NCBI GenBank assembly: GCA_019096065.1 | Contig: JAGUCH010000002.1 | Location: forward strand, 11,482,501 to 11,546,500 | DNA from: Paracyclopina nana | Lineage: Eukaryota; Arthropoda; Copepoda; Cyclopoida; Cyclopettidae | DNA length: 64,000 bases | Direction of reading: 5' to 3' | Shown: piece by piece, positions 14,993-25,200 of the stretch | Layout: each line of letters begins with the position of its first letter | Numbering within the stretch: the stretch's first letter is position 1 | Position numbers and translations under genes: made by a program | The notes under the pieces: generated by a model | Seen by the model: only the letters and a program-made list of their open reading frames with translations | What the model was told of the DNA's origin: nothing | Database searches by the model: none

Positions 14993-16408
14993 TTAAAACA
15001 CGGTCAATTTCTTTCTATTTCGATCGCGGTCCTTTGTCCGCTCAACGGAATTCGATTCACTTTGCAACTGAAGAAGAGCACTTTTTTTCAGGCTGAGTTT
15101 CTCCTGCACTGATTTCCAAGCTGTGTTGTCCTTTCCCTTGAGCCTGGCTGCTGATTGCTCCAGCCTGGCAATATCTTGCTTGATTTTACCCATGGAATGA
15201 TCCAGTTGGAGTCCTTTCACCTGAATGTTGTCACTTTTTGCATTTTTCGACGATGTGGAAGGCAGCAATGTCTCTTCATCTTTGGTCAAATTGGATCTTT
15301 TACACGCAGAGTTGATGAAATCGAAAACGGCCTCTTCCTCCTTTTTGCGTTTGCTTTCCCTCAGGAGTTTCTTCTCATATTGTGCTTGTCGTTTTTGGCT
15401 TTGCATTTTTGCCACTTCCTCCATATTTTTGGCTCCGTTCCTCATTTCAAGGCACCAATCCAGAGATTTGCCCATTGGATAAATTACGGTAGGTACTGGT
15501 TCAACTCTGCCCTCCGAACTTTTCCCCAATCCTGAGCCGAAAATGTAGCCCATTTTGGCCATCAATTTCGAGCCCATTCCCTTGGTGTGCTGCTCCCATC
15601 CACCGAGGACCTCAGCTGAGCTGTCAATCCGAAGTACAATGTCAGAGTCATCGTTCAGAATTGAAGTGTTAATTGCAAAGTCTTCCTCATTGTCAGACAA
15701 CGGCCAAATTTTCTCAAATGGCAGCGTTTCAATCACCGATCCGGACCACTTGACAACCACTTCATTACCTGACACGAGGTCAATGGAAGCATGCTCCCAG
15801 ATGAGGCTGGAGGATCGCTTGGCCAGCACTGATATGCCCTCTTTGACATAGGAGTAGTCTGGTTCCACGTACTCCTTCAAGTCTGACAAACTCACCAGTT
15901 CACCATGGGAGTATTTGCACTTGACATCACTGAATCGGCACTTGCCCTCCATGAAAAAGGGGCAAGCCACCATGGCAAGCTCCACTGGCAATGAAAACAC
16001 CACTTTGACATGAATGTCAGCAAGATCACGAGCTTCTGATGCGTCCTCATATCCGTATATGACTGCATTGTGGTACTGTTTTGATGCGAATGCACTTGAT
16101 TTGAATGGAGCACTACATTTTTGACCCACCATTGACTCCAAGTCCTTTCCAGGGGGCTCTTCTCTGGTCTCAATGGCCTCAGTGTTAGTTTCAGACTCTT
16201 CTTTCGGCTCATCTTCATTAAGTAAGGCCAAAAGTTGAGCTTTCTTCTGTTCCAATAGACTTTGAGTTGCAATATCAATGAGCTGCTCCAGTTGTTCTTT
16301 TAGAGCCTGAAGCTCTTGATCTTGACCAAGACCACTTGCCTCAATAGTCTCGTTGATTTGAGCCAACTGTTGCTTATAGGTGTCAATGTCACTCTCCAAT
16401 TCTTCCAT
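14993..16408 (-). CDS. ZGPAT: ZGPAT, CCCH zinc-finger and G-patch protein
   Basis: A single uninterrupted coding exon of 471 residues. Order of parts: an N-terminal coiled coil (about 1-65), a linker, a C-x7-C-x6-C-x3-H zinc finger (CPFFMEGKC then KCKYSH, about residue 150-170), a Tudor-like segment around VVVKWSGSV, a G-patch (GMGSKLMAKMGYIFGSGLGK, about 275-300) and a C-terminal coiled coil. This is the full ZGPAT architecture and normal length. In mammals ZGPAT is a nuclear repressor that also influences splicing factors; the role here is inferred. The start ATG at 16408 sits six bases after a strong AG acceptor (16414), so the mRNA 5' end is made by splicing. The upstream ZAD gene stop is only 38 bp away. 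Confidence 0.92.
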   Translation of the reverse strand: MEELESDIDTYKQQLAQINETIEASGLGQDQELQALKEQLEQLIDIATQSLLEQKKAQLLALLNEDEPKEESETNTEAIETREEPPGKDLESMVGQKCSAPFKSSAFASKQYHNAVIYGYEDASEARDLADIHVKVVFSLPVELAMVACPFFMEGKCRFSDVKCKYSHGELVSLSDLKEYVEPDYSYVKEGISVLAKRSSSLIWEHASIDLVSGNEVVVKWSGSVIETLPFEKIWPLSDNEEDFAINTSILNDDSDIVLRIDSSAEVLGGWEQHTKGMGSKLMAKMGYIFGSGLGKSSEGRVEPVPTVIYPMGKSLDWCLEMRNGAKNMEEVAKMQSQKRQAQYEKKLLRESKRKKEEEAVFDFINSACKRSNLTKDEETLLPSTSSKNAKSDNIQVKGLQLDHSMGKIKQDIARLEQSAARLKGKDNTAWKSVQEKLSLKKSALLQLQSESNSVERTKDRDRNRKKLTVF

Positions 16409-16413
16409 GATTT

Positions 16414-16446
16414 CTGAAATGCATAAGGAAAAAAAAGATAATACTG
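16414..16446 (-). promoter_or_regulatory. Splice acceptor / possible outron between ZAD-FLYWCH stop and ZGPAT start
   Basis: The 33 nt after the ZAD gene stop read, on the minus strand, as a T-rich tract ending ATGCATTTCAG, followed directly by AAATC and the ZGPAT ATG. A polypyrimidine tract and AG here imply either a 5' UTR intron whose donor lies within or beyond the ZAD gene, or a spliced-leader addition site in a polycistronic pre-mRNA. Confidence 0.45.
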
Positions 16447-17307
16447 CTACGCTTGACCCTCGTCCAATTTTGACTGCTTGGCTCGCACTCTCTGAATGAA
16501 TCTGTGCAAGCTTTTGTCATCTTTGACACCAACGTTGACCCTCGATCCCATGAGCATTTCTGCGCTGGACAAAATTTCAGAAGTCTTCATTTTAGGATGG
16601 TTCAATGCGATTGTCCTCAACCTTTCCCTGAACAAGATTCCATTCACAGTCACTTGATCAGGTGCATGATTGTGCTCGGTGACAGAGTCCAAGAGGACAC
16701 AAAGGCCGTCCATGGTGGTGGCAATTTGGCCTTTGCACAAGTTGTCCTTTTTGTGGTGTTTCACACACCTCCATTTGAAAATGCCGCCATGCTCATCCAC
16801 CATCGAAGGAGTGTACACTTTTTTCCTGTAGACATGGCCATTATAGATGAGTTGGTCTTCTCCTCGCTGAGTAGTGGAAATGGTGAGATTTGAGTCGACC
16901 TTGCCTGATGCCAAGTAAGGAGCAAGTAGAGCAGGATTATTGACACTCTGCCAGAAATCCGAATTGGCAGGTACTTCTTCATCATCTAAATGCATTCTTT
17001 TAGCTTTAGACGCGTTTTCTTCCTCATCACAGCTATCATGAACTAAATGAGCCAAGTCATACTTGTCGTCCTCCTTTTGTTCAGATTTGGCTTTTAGCAG
17101 AGAATTGACCGAATTAAGCTTGAACTCTAATTCGTCCGCTTCCTCTATGAGCGACAAGCATTCAGAGCAAACTGAGCCAGTCAAAAATTCCTCCTTGAGA
17201 CTCGAGTAAAGCCTGAAAGCAATTCGGGTTTGTGAATAACTTGTCCTCTGATTCACCGAAGTCCCCTCAAGGATTCCATCACGGCCACAAACGACGCAAG
17301 ATTTCAT
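16447..17307 (-). CDS. ZAD plus FLYWCH zinc-finger protein
   Basis: A single exon of 286 residues from the ATG at 17307 (MKSCVVCGRDG). An N-terminal CVVC and a later CSEC, about 50 residues apart and followed by a helix rich in Leu/Glu, make an arthropod ZAD dimerisation domain (about 3-85). Centrally, a FLYWCH-type zinc finger (about 155-220) shows LIYNGHVYRKK, FKWRC, a Cys-Lys-Gly step and HNH. The Lys-rich C-terminus has no C2H2 array, unlike most ZAD proteins. FLYWCH fingers are also common in transposon-derived proteins, so partial domestication is possible. The product is probably DNA-binding and nuclear. It lies in a tight minus-strand series with ZGPAT downstream. Confidence 0.8.
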   Translation of the reverse strand: MKSCVVCGRDGILEGTSVNQRTSYSQTRIAFRLYSSLKEEFLTGSVCSECLSLIEEADELEFKLNSVNSLLKAKSEQKEDDKYDLAHLVHDSCDEEENASKAKRMHLDDEEVPANSDFWQSVNNPALLAPYLASGKVDSNLTISTTQRGEDQLIYNGHVYRKKVYTPSMVDEHGGIFKWRCVKHHKKDNLCKGQIATTMDGLCVLLDSVTEHNHAPDQVTVNGILFRERLRTIALNHPKMKTSEILSSAEMLMGSRVNVGVKDDKSLHRFIQRVRAKQSKLDEGQA

Positions 17308-18146
17308 CGCTACACTTGTGTTTTTTGCCTCTCTCACTTTTTTCAGTTTTCACAATTTTGAGAACTTCAGCTGATCAACAACAACAGAGAGGCATGTATA
17401 GCCAACTACGCTGATGCCAACTGGGAGCGCACTTTTCATAACTTCAAATAATTTTTTCAGCCCGAAACTATGCGAAAAATATGAACTTACGTTAGTTTTA
17501 TTAGTACCTTCACATGATTTCTGAATTTCTGAATATATTTTGGCTACATCTAAAATAATTACACCCATTCCAGTACGGTGGTCACAAGCCTAACTCAGAT
17601 GAATTCGACCACCCCCCAACATGCATATTTTTTGATAGGCATTTCGTTGGGCTTCATCACTAGTGCACTGCATAAGACTTTTAAAAACTACTACCGCTTC
17701 GCAATCTCATTTTTCAAGGGAAAAGTACTAAATAGACCCGCCCTAAAATTTGAAAATGCAGAAAAAGTTATTTCAATGACACTCAGCAAGAATCCTTTGT
17801 TCATGAGTTATCTGCTCATTTTTATGCTCAATTGATGTCATCACTCTAATACACTTATTGCTACATTTCGTAGCATCTTACACATTGCATAAAGGGAATT
17901 TATGCCTGAAAATGGCTTGCTCCTCAGTGTTTTCAATTTTAAAGGGTGTCGCAGAAATAATACTTCTCAAAATAACCAACGGTTTAGGCAGTAGCTTTTT
18001 TCTAAAATATTATGTAGTGATGGGCGCCGAAAATTGATTTCACCATTTATATAGCCTTGAAGCAGGGTTGTAGAGGTTTCAAAAAATGTAAATTGTTGAG
18101 ATGGTCGAATACTTCTCGGTTAGGGCGGTGCAGTGGTTACCATCGT
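17308..18146. other. Intergenic region with two unconvincing small ORFs
   Basis: A minus-strand frame ending at 17350 contains a short hydrophobic segment (ALPVGISVVGYTCLSVVV). A plus-strand frame from ATG 17599 to 17835 encodes 78 residues with one probable membrane helix (AYFLIGISLGFITSAL), and the ATG follows a possible acceptor (ACTCAG). Neither is recognised and neither has a supporting partner exon. I leave both as possible micropeptides only. Confidence 0.3.
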
Positions 18147-18758
18147 ACGTCACATCAACCTGAGGGCTATTGCAACTCAGAAAAAATTGCCCACCTAAAA
18201 TATATACATATTCTGAAAGCTTATGCTCTGGGGGTTCATTTGGCAGTAATTTTAAAATCCTGGCCTAGCGCTTCCCATAGCATAAAATTTTAAAAAACTA
18301 GTAGCGCCGAAAGCATTGACTTGGTCGGATTTTGTATGTTAATATACCCCCACTAGAATTGCAAGATCTATATTTCTTTACTTCATACAAAAATTGCTAG
18401 GATGCCCAGGAATTGAGATATTGCGGTCGGATCATCCACTGATGAATTCATGCCATTTGACAAAGAAGAAACCTGCCACCACTGTATCTCGATTCCAGGG
18501 CATCCTAGCTATTTTCTTATGAAATAAAGAAAGATAGATCTTGCAATTTTATTGGGGTTATTAAAATAGGCAAAATCCGACCGAGTCAATGTTTTTGACG
18601 CTAGAAGTTTTTTAAAATTTTATGTTATGGGAAGCGCTAGGCCAGGAATTTAAAATTACTACCAAACAAACCCCCAGAGCATAAGCTTTCAGAATATGTA
18701 TATATTTTAGGTGGGCAATTTTTTCTGAGTTACAATAGCCCTCAGGTTGATGTGACGT
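18147..18758. repeat. Long foldback (inverted) repeat with 275-nt arms
   Basis: Arms 18147..18421 and 18484..18758 are imperfect reverse complements along their whole length, with a 62-nt spacer. Examples are the outer ACGTCACATCAACCTGAGG and its complement at about 18740-18758, and the inner TAGGATGCCC. Mismatches are scattered. No clear target-site duplication was found. It resembles a foldback or MITE-like element and could form a long RNA hairpin. Confidence 0.8.
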
Positions 18759-19226
18759 GTAATGGACATTGCATTGGAAAGCTCTCATCCAGCAAATTCT
18801 GAAATTATAAATATATTTTCCCAATTCCAAACTTTCAAAATGAAAATTCCTAAATTAAGATACTTTTTTAATGCGGACACTACTGTTGAAGTCAATTGAC
18901 GTATGATTATTAAAAAAGTTACATAATTTTTGCAAAACCACAAAATTTCATCAAAAATCACATAGTTTTATATGAAATAAAAATAATTTCAAATGAAATC
19001 TAAGAAATATGTGGAAAGTTACATGGTTTCAACTTTAAAAAGTTGAATAATCAGGGGAAGCTACGCCATCAAGATGATAAAATTCAATGGAGCAACATAA
19101 TTTTCTTCAAAGCTTATCAATTTTAGCGGCCTAAAAATAGATAGTGCGCCTTTTAATTTTCTCTTTTTGTGTTTTTGCAATTATAGACTGTAAGTTTTCA
19201 GTCTTGTTTATTTTGTAGAAAAGTGA
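18759..19226. other. AT-rich intergenic spacer
   Basis: No coding, repeat or RNA signal was seen between the foldback element and the 3' end of the CCP/Ig gene. Confidence 0.5.
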
Positions 19227-19232
19227 TTTATT
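19227..19232 (-). terminator. Poly(A) signal of the WAP-CCP-Ig gene
   Basis: AATAAA on the minus strand about 40 nt after the stop codon at 19273. Confidence 0.5.
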
Positions 19233-19272
19233 CTTGGATCTAACAAATTTTCATTAAATGACATGTATTTGT

Positions 19273-22200
19273 TTAATTCAGAGGTTTTCCGCAAATTGGC
19301 ACACTTGAAGACCAGACACCATTATCAAGGCATTCGAGCATAGGAGCTCCATGCATGGTCAATCCTGGAGCACACTGGAATTTGACTGTTTCTTTGACTG
19401 GGTAGTAAAATCTCACATCTGACACCATCATACCACCAATCACGCTTCCAGGATATGTGCAAGCTTTAACACAAGTAGGAATCTCACCATTCCATTTGCC
19501 AAAATGAACGCCGTTGATAGTTGTCTCTCCACAAGTCATGACAGGCTGACCTTCCATCATAAATCCTGGATTGCAATGAAACTTGACAATCTTGCCAACT
19601 TTGAGAATTCCATCCATCTTTATTAGGCCATTTTCCGGTTCATCAGGCCTGAAAAGGAAGTTGTTTTATTGTGAAAGTAGTTGTCTTCAAAATATCGAAA
19701 TTTGACTTTTTCTAAAAAAGCGGACATATGGTGAAAACAAACAGAATCTCACGTTGGACAAATAACCGGTTTGCACGAGGGCAGCTGATCTTTGTCTGGG
19801 TTGACGTCAAGTAGAGCCACAGACCATTCGCCATTTTTCAAGCATTTGGCCTTAGGCACGCCCTCGAGGGTGTGGCCTCTTTGGCAAGAGAAGAAAGCAT
19901 GTCCTCCAGCACCAAAGCTGTACACTTGAACCCTCAAGTTTGGCCTCAAACTCGTTGCCAATTGTGTAATGTTGTTGGGGCAGACCACATCTTGGCATGC
20001 AGGTATAGGATGATCCCAATGACCAGTGGCCAAGCATTCCACATCAGCAGCTCCAATGAGAGCATTCCCATTGGTGCATTCAAAGTTGACCTTTTCACCA
20101 AGTTTTCCTTCTATCACTTTGGGTGTAGATTTGAGTCCCTCAGTCATTTCCACATCTGGGCATTTGACCTGGAATTAATAATCATTGAGCCACATAGTAG
20201 ATGGTTGGTAATAAATAAATGGAAGAAAGAGAAAAAATAGCTATATACTGGCTGAACATGTGGATTTATGGTGGCCTAGCCAAGCAGAGATTTATGATGG
20301 TGTTGTCGTGGTATGCTTGTGAAATACTTACATCCTTGACAATAATGGCAATGGCATGTTCTTGCTCCATAGGGGTGACACATGTGTAAGTTCCTGTGTC
20401 ATTCATCCTCGCATGATATATAGACAGTCGGTATTCCAAAGAAGAGTCCCTGCCCGGGGCACTCGTCCAACTCTGCAGATCAAATTAAAATTCAAGTTTA
20501 ATGAGCTTCTTCAAACCCTCGATCCTGCTTGATATTGCATGCCTACGATGATGGTACAAAATGAAAATCAACATTGGCCTTCTTTCGGATTTCAGGTGTT
20601 TAAACTATATGCAAATTTATGCTTCAAAGGAGAGTGAAAGCAGCAATTTCTGCCAGAAGGTGTTACTACACTCAACTCGCAAGATCCTCCTCGGTTCAAT
20701 CAAAATCTGCTTAACTGCCCCTTTTTCAGTCAGTATGCTAATTCTGAATCATAGTCACACATTTGCATACTTGAGCCATCAAGGATATGTGAATGCATTT
20801 TGAAGCAATCAAGAGCCCTTGCCCCAGTGCTGCCCTCTGGCGGGCAACTTTTTCCTAGCACACATTCATTCTCGATTGAAGGGAACGCTTGTCTTTTCGG
20901 GGGATAATTGATCGACACTTTGCCTTGATTGAGGGCAGCCATTAGCTATGTAGGCTTTGATTAAAAGTTGGCTCTTATGGTAGCAGCAATTTCGCCTCAG
21001 GCTCATTTTTCTGTAATGGCCCAGCTCTTATAGCAGCAGCGGGTTCGAAGGAGGGTTTTCTGATAAAATACTAGTTGTAAGGCTTTCTAAAGGGTTCTAC
21101 TATTGGATTATCGACATAAAGGCCACACATTCAAGCCTCAGACATGGCATAGTCCAAACAACAAAAAACCCACCCAGCCCAGACGGGTTTGCCAATAATT
21201 CCGCTCATATGGGTATCTAAGATCTATTACAGCAGATGAGAAAAATCCAAGAGGAGAAAACAAAGCAACAATATGTATATCTACAACAATGGTATCTATC
21301 CTAAGGCAGACTTCAATTGACAGGAGGATATTAATGAGATTTCTCTCGCCATAAATAACCTAACTTAACTGCAAGAATCTCGATTAAAATTTGGCCAAGC
21401 AAAAAACGACTATTCTACTGTAGTAGGGCATAAAAAGTTGCCATTTTAATTTCCGTTTGCCATAAAGGAAAAAGAATCATAATGCACTCGTGATGAGAAT
21501 ATTAAGAAATTGTGGCTCACCATAACAATATAGGATGAGACTCTAAAAGAGCAATATTGTGGGCCAATTTCAATGATTACCTGCGGGTAGGTTCTGCCGC
21601 TGTAGTTGTCAATGTACCACGTGGGATTGCCGTACTTTCTCCTGAACAAGCACTCCATATGCAAAATTGTTCCAGGGATCACCACCAATTCCCCTTGGTT
21701 GCTTTGTGCAATCGCCCCATTTTCGTGCCGAAAAAGAATCGTTGGTGGCTTCTTGGTGGAATAATCGTGATGTTGGCTCAGTCCGACGCAAATTGGATCC
21801 TCACCATCCCAAGATCCACCAACGCAGCGGCGACTTGACGAACCTTCTAAAACAAACTTGCCTGGAAGGGCGAAGAAAAACATCACCATTTCCATCTGGC
21901 AGATCACAATATGCTTAGCCTGTTTGCTCAATACATATCCAATATAGAAAACACTAGCCATCTCGCCACAGCAGTGAGAGGAGCTTTCTTACTCATCATC
22001 AGATGGCTTTTTAGCAGTTGCGTCACTCGGCACGAGACAGTTATAGCATAATAATAAGGGCAAATACTCAAGAAAATGACTGTACTGCTGCATCTCGAGA
22101 GCCCAGATGGGACATTAGGGGCCCATTTTTGATGAGGTTGCCATATACGTACTACTGCACTTTCATGAATAGTTAACCTCGATCTTTCCATATATACATA

Positions 22201-25200
22201 TTTACTACCCGAGGTCACTAAATTAATCATGAAGATTGCTCACCTATGTCTACACATCGGAATACGAGCTCATCTCCTGGCTCATAACGCTTCTCTACAC
22301 CTTCGGCCACTCCAAGGTCGTTGAAAAAGGCTGCCACATTTGTGTCAGGGTCAGGGCCAGAGTATGGGCAAGAGGCGTTGAAGTTGGAAGCTGAACTCAT
22401 CTCCTTGGGCTGGCCATTGGCATCACAGCCTAGTGAAAGTCCCACCCACCTGCCATTGTAGCAGACTATTTTCCAGGATCTTCCAGAGGGTGAGTCCTTA
22501 TTGGCTGACCCCTTGACACAGTCAAACCTGACCTCAGTCCCATGGGGCAAAGTGAGCCCTGGATCATTCAAGGGCTCCCTGGAATTCCCCTTGTACGTGA
22601 TGGTGCCCTCAACATGCGTAGGTCTGGAGCAAGGTGCTCCATCTTCAGCATCTTCATCGGAGTCATCCATGATATCCTCACTGATCACACTCATCTTGGA
22701 CAGCCGGTCATTCTTGGCACTCAAGTCTGGCAGCTGAGCAGACTTCAAGTCCATGTTACCATTTTTGACCACATGTGAGCTGGCCGAGATCTCAAGGTTG
22801 CCTAACCAGTCTTGACTGGTGCCATGGGCCAGTATTCCACAATGTGGAGTGGTAGGGATCAGAAGGCCTAACTTGCATTGCAAAGGCTTGTCATTTGGCT
22901 CCACTTGTCCTGGACACTTGAAATTGATGAGAGCATCATGAGGAATCACCTGCCCTGCTCTGTAATTGCCACCTGTCCCGAGGTATTCTCCACCCTCTGT
23001 TCCTGTAACCCAAGTATCCAAGAGGCAATTTTGAAAATAGAAACACTTCATTACCTGTGATTTCGGGCAAGACACAAGGATTGCCCACACATTTAGGCAT
23101 CCCAAAAATGGCGCTCGAGCCCCCAGACCAATCTCCATACCAACACCTCAACCGGTTAGGCCCATTCAGGAAATGACCATCATGGCAAACTACATCAATG
23201 TCACTGCCATGATCAATTGGAGCATGATAAGGCAGCCTTTTGCCCCCTTGATCAATGAAATGGCCTCCTGGGGGGACCCTTGGCAACTCACATCCTATGG
23301 GTGTACACTTGGGCAACTCTGGTTTCCAATCTCCACCTCGCTTGCACTTGATCTTCTTTTTGGCCAGGTTCAGCTCATATCCGGACTTGCAAGCCACCTT
23401 CAAAATGGTGCCCCTTGAGAACTCGTTGCTGTAGGCTTGCTGCTGACTGCCTTGCTTGAGCACCTCAAACTCAATGTTTTCATCAATGATGGGTGGACAA
23501 TAATCCTTGCCACCATTAGGATCTTGATCAAGGTCTTTGGATCGGCGATGTCGAGTATTGGCCGAACCTAAAAGAATTGATCAGCATCACTTTTTGGTGG
23601 CAAGGACTTTAAGTACTTTATTCAATGATTCACAAAATACAATGCTTACAATTGTACTAAAACTTCTGGTGGTTGCAACTCAGCCTAAAGATCATCCAAA
23701 TAATCCTATATATAAGTTGTCTGAGGAGTAAGTATAACTATCTCAATTTTGTGATGTCTAGTTGTCATGTGTCTCAGTATCCTATGATGTGAGGGTAGCG
23801 CCTGATTTAGATGTATGATGCTAAATCAGTGCTTTATGCTCTTGTGGTGATGACTCAGATGCATTGATGTCTTGACAGTAAGATTTCTCTGCTGCCGGCT
23901 TGAGACATCTAAATTTAAAGATGTCTCAACTTAAAGATATCTCAGCTTAAAGATATCTCAGCTTAGACGAGTCTCAGCTTAAGTCTTAGCTTAAATACGA
24001 CTCAGCTAAGTCTCAGCTTTAAAGCATATCAGTTTAAGTCTCAGTTTAAGTCTCATTTTAAGTCTCATTTTAAGTCTCATTTTAAGTCTCATTTTAAGTC
24101 TCATTTTAAGTCTCATTTTAAGTCTCATTTTAAGTCTCATTTTAAGTCTCATTTTAAGTCTCATTTTAAGTCTCATTTTAAGTCTCATTTTAAGTCTCAT
24201 TTTAAGTCTCATTTTAAGTCTCATTTTAAGTCTCATTTTAAGTCTCATTTTAAGTCTCATTTTAAGTCTCATTTTAAGTCTCATTTTAAGTCTCATTTTA
24301 AGTCTCATTTTAAGTCTCATTTTAAGTCTCATTTTAAGTCTCATTTTAAGTCTCATTTTAAGTCTCATTTTAAGTCTCATTTTAAGTCTCATTTTAAGTC
24401 TCATTTTAAGTCTCATTTTAAGTCTCATTTTAAGTCTCATTTTAAGTCTCATTTTAAGTCTCATTTTAAGTCTCAGCTTAAGTCTCAGCTTAAGTCTCAG
24501 CTTAAGTCTCAGCTTAAGTCTCAGCTTAAGTCTCAGCTTAAGTCTCAGCTTAAGTCTCAGCTTAAGTCTCAGCTTAAGTCTCAGCTTAAGTCTCAGCTTA
24601 AGTCTCAGCTTAAGTCTCAGCTTAAGTCTCAGCTTAAGTCTCAGCTTAAGTCTCAGCTTAAGTCTCAGCTTAAGTCTCAGCTTAAGTCTCAGCTTAAGTC
24701 TCAGCTTAAGTCTCAGCTTAAGTCTCAGCTTAAGTCTCATTTTAAGTCTCAGCTTAAGTCTCAGCTTAAGTCTCAGCTTAAGTCTCAGCTTAAGTCTCAG
24801 CTTAAGTCTCAGCTTTAAAAGTCTCAGCTTAAATGCATATCAGCTTAAGTCTCAGCTTAAATGCATATCAGCTTAAGTCTCAGGTTAAGTATCAGCTCAA
24901 GACTCAGCTCAAGTCTCAGCTTAAGTCTCAGCTCAAGTCTCAGCTTAGAGATGTCTCAACTAAGATAAGTCACTACCTATAGGTGTCCCAACTAATAAAG
25001 AAATGGCTCAGCAATAAGATGCCTCACTTAAGATACCTATCAGCTCAGAGATGTTTTAACTAAGATATGTCTCAGTAATGAGATTGCTCAAATTAGATAA
25101 GTCACATCACGAGATGTCTTAGCTTTCTTTCCATGAATTGTGTCATAATTAGGAATTAAGAATCTTTTTGCAACAGCCATCTCATACCTGAGCTGCTTCT

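Noticed and set aside
17350-17835. Divergent small ORFs with hydrophobic stretches
   Set aside because: Possible micropeptides, but no recognisable family and no second exon; recorded only in the gap description.
18057-18830. Two similar peptides encoded on opposite strands (GYCNSEKIAHLKYIHILKAY)
   Set aside because: They are the two arms of the foldback repeat translated on opposite strands, not a duplicated gene.
24006-24740. 244-residue minus-strand ORF made of MRLK/LRLK repeats
   Set aside because: It is the 12-bp intronic satellite read in an open frame; there is no start context, no domain, and it lies between exons 25320..25495 and 23055..23567, which splice in frame without it.
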